A stretch of 8,780 nucleotides of DNA from Chloroflexota bacterium. Its GTDB lineage: Bacteria > Chloroflexota > Limnocylindria > Limnocylindrales > CSP1-4. The notes under the pieces are model-generated. The model did no database searches and had not been told where the DNA came from. It saw only the letters and a list, made by a program, of their open reading frames with translations. Below are positions 5,603-8,780 of the stretch, one piece after another. Position 1 is the stretch's first letter, and each line of letters starts with the position of its first letter. The translations under genes and the position numbers were made by a program. The stretch spans positions 10,579 to 19,358 of the forward strand of contig JAJYGO010000441.1 of NCBI GenBank assembly GCA_021785115.1. The letters run 5' to 3'.

Positions 5603-8600
5603 TCACCCGCGGTGGGGCGAGGCGTGGCCGAGCCGGCCGCCCGGATCGAGCAGGCAGTAGAGGCCGGGCAGCACGAGGAGCACGAGCGGGCCCGAGAGCG
5701 AGAACCCCCCGATGACGGCGATGGCGAGCGGCTTCATGAGCTGCGAACCCTGCCCGAGGGCGAGGGCCAGCGGCGCGAGCGCGAACCCGGTGGCCAGGAC
5801 CGTCATGGCGACCGGACGGAGCCGCCTGTGCGCGGCGACCGACCACGCCTCGCGCGGCGGCCTCCCGCGGCGGAGCTCCAGCTGCGCCTCGTGGATGACG
5901 AAGATGGCGTTCTCTCCGACGATCCCGACCATCACGATCGCGCCGACGTAGCTGGAGACGTTCAGCGTCTGCCCGGTCCACGAGAGCGCGAGGAAGACCC
6001 CCGCCAGGCTCGCCAGGGCGACCACCGCCGTCAGGATCGGCGCGCGCCAGTCCCCGAACTCCACCAGGATCACGACCGAGAGGAGCGCCAGGCCCGCCAG
6101 CAGCACGTACAGGAGCTCGCGGAACGACGCCTGCTGCTGCTCGTACGCGCCGCCGTACCGGAGCGTCGTACCGGCGGTGAGGGGCACCCGCCTCGCGATC
6201 TCCCGCTGGACGTCGGCCATGACGGCGCCGAGGCTCCGGCCCTCGATCCGGGCCTTGACCCCGATGAAGGTCGTCAAGTTCTCGCGGTCGATCTCCGTCT
6301 CCGGGGGGCCCGTGGAGACGCGCGCGACGTCGTCCAGGCGGACCAGCGCGCCCGACGCGGTGCGGACGGGGAGCGCGCCCAGCGGCGCGCCGGACGGCGT
6401 GAGGACGCGCAGGTCGTACATCCGCTCTCCCACGCGGACACGGTCGACGACGGTCCCGGCCACCGCCGCCTCGACCGAGGGATGGAGCGCCTCCGTCGTG
6501 AGGCCGTGACGTGCCGCGGCGTCGGGGCGCACCTCGACGGTGAGCGCAGGTCCGGCGACGACGATCCCGTCGAACACGTCGGCGGTGCCCGCGACGCTCG
6601 CGACGGCGGCCGCGACCTGCCGCGCGCGCTCCTGGAGGACCCCCTGGTCCGACCCGAAGACCTTCACGTCGATGGGCTGCGGCGCGCCGCCGGTGAGGTC
6701 GCCGATGTCGTCCTCGAGGAGCTGTCCGAAGTCGGTGTGGATCGCCGGCTCGACCGTCGCGATCCGGCGGCGCAGCTCGTCGATGACGTCCTCGACGGGA
6801 CGCCGCGCGGGGCGGGGCTTCAGCTTGATGACGTAGTCGCCCCGGTTCGGCTCGGTGATGAAGAAGCCGAGCTGCGTGCCGGTCCGGCGCGAGTAGCTCT
6901 CCACGTCGGGCAGGGACTGGATGACCCGCTCGGCCTCTTCGAGCATCCGGTCCGTGTCGGTGAGGGAGGTCCCCGGGGGCGTCCAGTAGTCGAGGATGAC
7001 GGCCCCCTCGTCCATCGAGGGCAGGAAGTCCGTCGCGGCGCCGCGGTAGAGCCAGCCGGCGGCCGCCAGGAGCAGCGCGGCGGTGAGCGCCGCCACCCAG
7101 CCGTGCGACAGGAAGAGGTGCACCACGGCGCCGTAGGCGCGCGACGCCCACGCCCGCGCCCGGCGCGTGACGGCGTCGAGCCGCGCCCCGGCCTCCGCCC
7201 GGCGCGTCTCCGCCGCGCGCTGCAGCGAACGGGCGCCGAGGAGGCTCACCGCGACGGGGACCGACAGGACCGCGAGGAAGAACGAGACGACGAGCGACAC
7301 CGCCATGGTGAGGGCGAGCGGCCGGAAGAAGGCGCCGGAGATCCCCGAGAGCAGCGCGAAGGGCACCAGGATGACCACGGTGGACAGGCTGGAGCCGACG
7401 AGGGCGGGCAGGATCTCGCGGAGCCCGCGCTCGGTGGCGCCGCCCGGCGAGCCGGGAGCGCTCTCGCGCGCGTGGCGGTGGATGTTCTCGACCACGACGA
7501 TGGCGTCGTCGGCGACCAGGCCGAGCGCGGCCGCCACGCCGGCCAGCGTCATGAGGTTGACCGTCTGCCCCGTGACGCCGAGCCCGAGGCCGACGATCGC
7601 CACCGAGAGCGGCACGTCGAGGCAGGCGATCAGGGCGAGGCGCCAGCTGCGCAGGAACACGAGCAGGACGAGCGCCGCGAGGAGCACGCCGATCCCGATG
7701 GCGTCCCGCGTGCCGGTCACGGAGGCGGACACGAACCCGGCCTGGTCGTAGAAGGCGACCCACCGCACGCCGTCGGGGAGGAGCGCCTCGCGCGCGAGCA
7801 GGTCCCCGATCCCGCGCGCGATGGAGATCGAATTGGCGGAGGGTTGCTGGAGGACGTTCACCAGCACCGCCGGGCGCCCGCCGGAGCTGGTGCGGACGTA
7901 GGACACCTCGTCGGCGACCGCGACGCGCCCCAGATCGCCCAGGGTCGCCGGCGGCCCGCCGGGGACCGGGACCGCGATCCGCGACAGCGCGGCCACGTCG
8001 TGCACCCGGCCGTCCACGAGCGTGAGGTAGAGCTCGTGGTTCCGCTCCGTCAGACCGGCCGAGCGCACCTGGTGCTGCTGCCGGATGGCGGAGATCACGT
8101 CGGAGACCGCCAGCCGCCGCGCCTCGAGGCGCGCGAGGTCCAGCTCCACGCGGAACTCGCGGTCCCGGCCGCCCTGGATCTGCACCTGCGACACGCCCGG
8201 GACGCGCATCAAGGCCGGCTTGAGCGTGTACTCGGCGAGGGCGCGCAGCTCCGCCTGCGAGCGGGTGCCCGACGTGAGCGCGTAGCCGAGGATCGGGAAG
8301 ACCGCCGGGTTCATCCACTCGACGTCGAGCGCCGTCCCCGGCGGCAGGGCCGGGAGCACGCGCTGGCCCTCCGCCTGGACGCGCTGCAGGGCCACCTGCA
8401 TGTCGGTGCCCCATGCGAACCGCGCCGACATCTCGGCCGAGCCGCGCGAGGTCGTCGAGCGGACGGTCTCGATCGCGGGGACGCGCAGGATCGCCTCCTC
8501 GAGGGGGCGCGTGACGGTGGGCATCATGCGGGCGGCCGGTTCCTCGCCCACGTTCGCGATGATCTTCACGATGGGGAACGTCACCGGCGGGAAGATCGAG

Positions 8601-8701
8601 GCGGGCGCCCGGAGGATCGTCCAGGTCCCGAGCGCGGCGAGGATCGCGACGAGGACGTAGAGCGCCACGGCCCGGCGGCGCACCGCCCCCAGGAGCGTCA
8701 C
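5603..8701 (-). CDS. RND-family efflux transporter permease (AcrB/CzcA superfamily)
   Basis: A 1032-aa inner-membrane proton-driven pump subunit of full family length. The layout is TM1 (about 11-30), a first periplasmic loop with pore domains (31-330), TM2-6 (about 333-490), TM7 (535-552), a second periplasmic loop (553-860) and TM8-12 (about 864-1018). TM4 has GLVADDAIVVVENIHRH, with Asp398-Asp399 matching the AcrB Asp407-Asp408 proton relay and Glu405 matching Glu414. The CzcA Asp402 equivalent is Ala392. The second loop (FLPSMDEGAVILDYWTPPGT, with SYSRRTGTQLG) is closer in style to CzcA-type or uncharacterised RND groups. In TM10, GIVGENAIFVI places Glu930 where AcrB has Lys940. Arg962 (RLRPVAMT) keeps the TM11 arginine. 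Start is GTG at 8701, overlapping the adaptor stop (GTGA). Substrate class (drug, solvent, metal) cannot be told. Confidence 0.95.
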   Translation of the reverse strand: MTLLGAVRRRAVALYVLVAILAALGTWTILRAPASIFPPVTFPIVKIIANVGEEPAARMMPTVTRPLEEAILRVPAIETVRSTTSRGSAEMSARFAWGTDMQVALQRVQAEGQRVLPALPPGTALDVEWMNPAVFPILGYALTSGTRSQAELRALAEYTLKPALMRVPGVSQVQIQGGRDREFRVELDLARLEARRLAVSDVISAIRQQHQVRSAGLTERNHELYLTLVDGRVHDVAALSRIAVPVPGGPPATLGDLGRVAVADEVSYVRTSSGGRPAVLVNVLQQPSANSISIARGIGDLLAREALLPDGVRWVAFYDQAGFVSASVTGTRDAIGIGVLLAALVLLVFLRSWRLALIACLDVPLSVAIVGLGLGVTGQTVNLMTLAGVAAALGLVADDAIVVVENIHRHARESAPGSPGGATERGLREILPALVGSSLSTVVILVPFALLSGISGAFFRPLALTMAVSLVVSFFLAVLSVPVAVSLLGARSLQRAAETRRAEAGARLDAVTRRARAWASRAYGAVVHLFLSHGWVAALTAALLLAAAGWLYRGAATDFLPSMDEGAVILDYWTPPGTSLTDTDRMLEEAERVIQSLPDVESYSRRTGTQLGFFITEPNRGDYVIKLKPRPARRPVEDVIDELRRRIATVEPAIHTDFGQLLEDDIGDLTGGAPQPIDVKVFGSDQGVLQERARQVAAAVASVAGTADVFDGIVVAGPALTVEVRPDAAARHGLTTEALHPSVEAAVAGTVVDRVRVGERMYDLRVLTPSGAPLGALPVRTASGALVRLDDVARVSTGPPETEIDRENLTTFIGVKARIEGRSLGAVMADVQREIARRVPLTAGTTLRYGGAYEQQQASFRELLYVLLAGLALLSVVILVEFGDWRAPILTAVVALASLAGVFLALSWTGQTLNVSSYVGAIVMVGIVGENAIFVIHEAQLELRRGRPPREAWSVAAHRRLRPVAMTVLATGFALAPLALALGQGSQLMKPLAIAVIGGFSLSGPLVLLVLPGLYCLLDPGGRLGHASPHRG

Positions 8702-8780
8702 CGCCGCACCTCGACGCGCGTCCCCTCGGGGAGGCCGACGGCGCCCCCCGTGATCACGAGGGTGCCGGGGGTGACCGCGG
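8698..8780 (-). CDS. RND periplasmic adaptor (membrane fusion protein), C-terminal tail only
   Basis: The last 26 codons and the stop of a gene entering from the right edge are readable: AVTPGTLVITGGAVGLPEGT followed by RVEVRR and TGA. The pattern (xPGxxVIxxGxxGLxxGxxV) is the usual membrane-proximal end of HlyD/AcrA-type adaptors. The stop overlaps the RND GTG start by four bases (GTGA), so the two are translationally coupled, as expected for an adaptor-pump pair. The tail is too short to assign a subfamily. An outer-membrane channel gene might lie further right. Confidence 0.8.
   Translation of the reverse strand, partial: AVTPGTLVITGGAVGLPEGTRVEVRR

Noticed and set aside
4518..5715. Long + strand frames opposite the propeller gene
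   Set aside because: They are antisense shadows with Arg/Gly/His/Val bias and no recognisable motif, while the opposite strand encodes clear propeller repeats.
5469..8414. A very long minus-strand open frame extending the propeller frame upstream through most of the RND gene
   Set aside because: It is the alternative frame of the RND coding sequence, open because stop codons are rare at this GC. Its translation is Arg/Ala/Pro/Gly-rich low complexity, and the real propeller gene starts at 5468 with a signal peptide and strong Shine-Dalgarno.

Overview
The window is uniformly very GC-rich (by eye well over 70%), codons end mostly in G or C, and GTG starts are used. Together with a cysteine-rich, Gly/Ser-linked lipoprotein typical of myxobacteria, this suggests a free-living high-GC delta-proteobacterial/Myxococcota genome, Anaeromyxobacter-like. 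That is an inference from style; there is no rRNA or other taxonomic marker here. I see no mobile element, tRNA, rRNA or CRISPR array, and no gene-free stretch longer than 300 bases.

Left part (1-4265): the window opens inside the last third of a NitT/TauT-type ABC transporter ATPase (+). It converges on a cysteine-rich lipoprotein gene (-), which lies downstream of a LysR-type regulator gene (-). The regulator is divergent from a compact + strand operon: a possible 39-aa membrane microprotein, a single-domain cupin, an RraA/HMG-aldolase-like protein and a NitT/TauT (NMT1/SsuA-like) periplasmic binding protein. The last two genes overlap by ATGA. The divergent intergenic region is a striking AT-rich island with a near-perfect 16-bp palindrome, a good candidate LysR operator and promoter. 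The likely logic is that a periplasmic binding protein captures an organic acid or similar ligand, the ABC transporter imports it, and the cupin and aldolase/decarboxylase-type enzyme process it under LysR control. The substrate cannot be read from the sequence.

Right part (4284-8780, all -): reading leftwards, the tail of a periplasmic adaptor (membrane fusion) protein overlaps by GTGA a complete 1032-aa RND efflux permease. A stem-loop and a 134-bp gap follow, then a secreted YVTN-type beta-propeller protein that converges on the binding-protein gene. The RND protein keeps the AcrB-type Asp-Asp pair in TM4, but its TM10 carries Glu where AcrB has the essential Lys940.

There is no clear evidence of an entirely new system. 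The most worthwhile points are the cupin/aldolase/binding-protein cassette with its AT-rich operator and microprotein, the variant RND proton-relay residue, the PSI-like Cys-rich lipoprotein, and the propeller gene behind the efflux operon.
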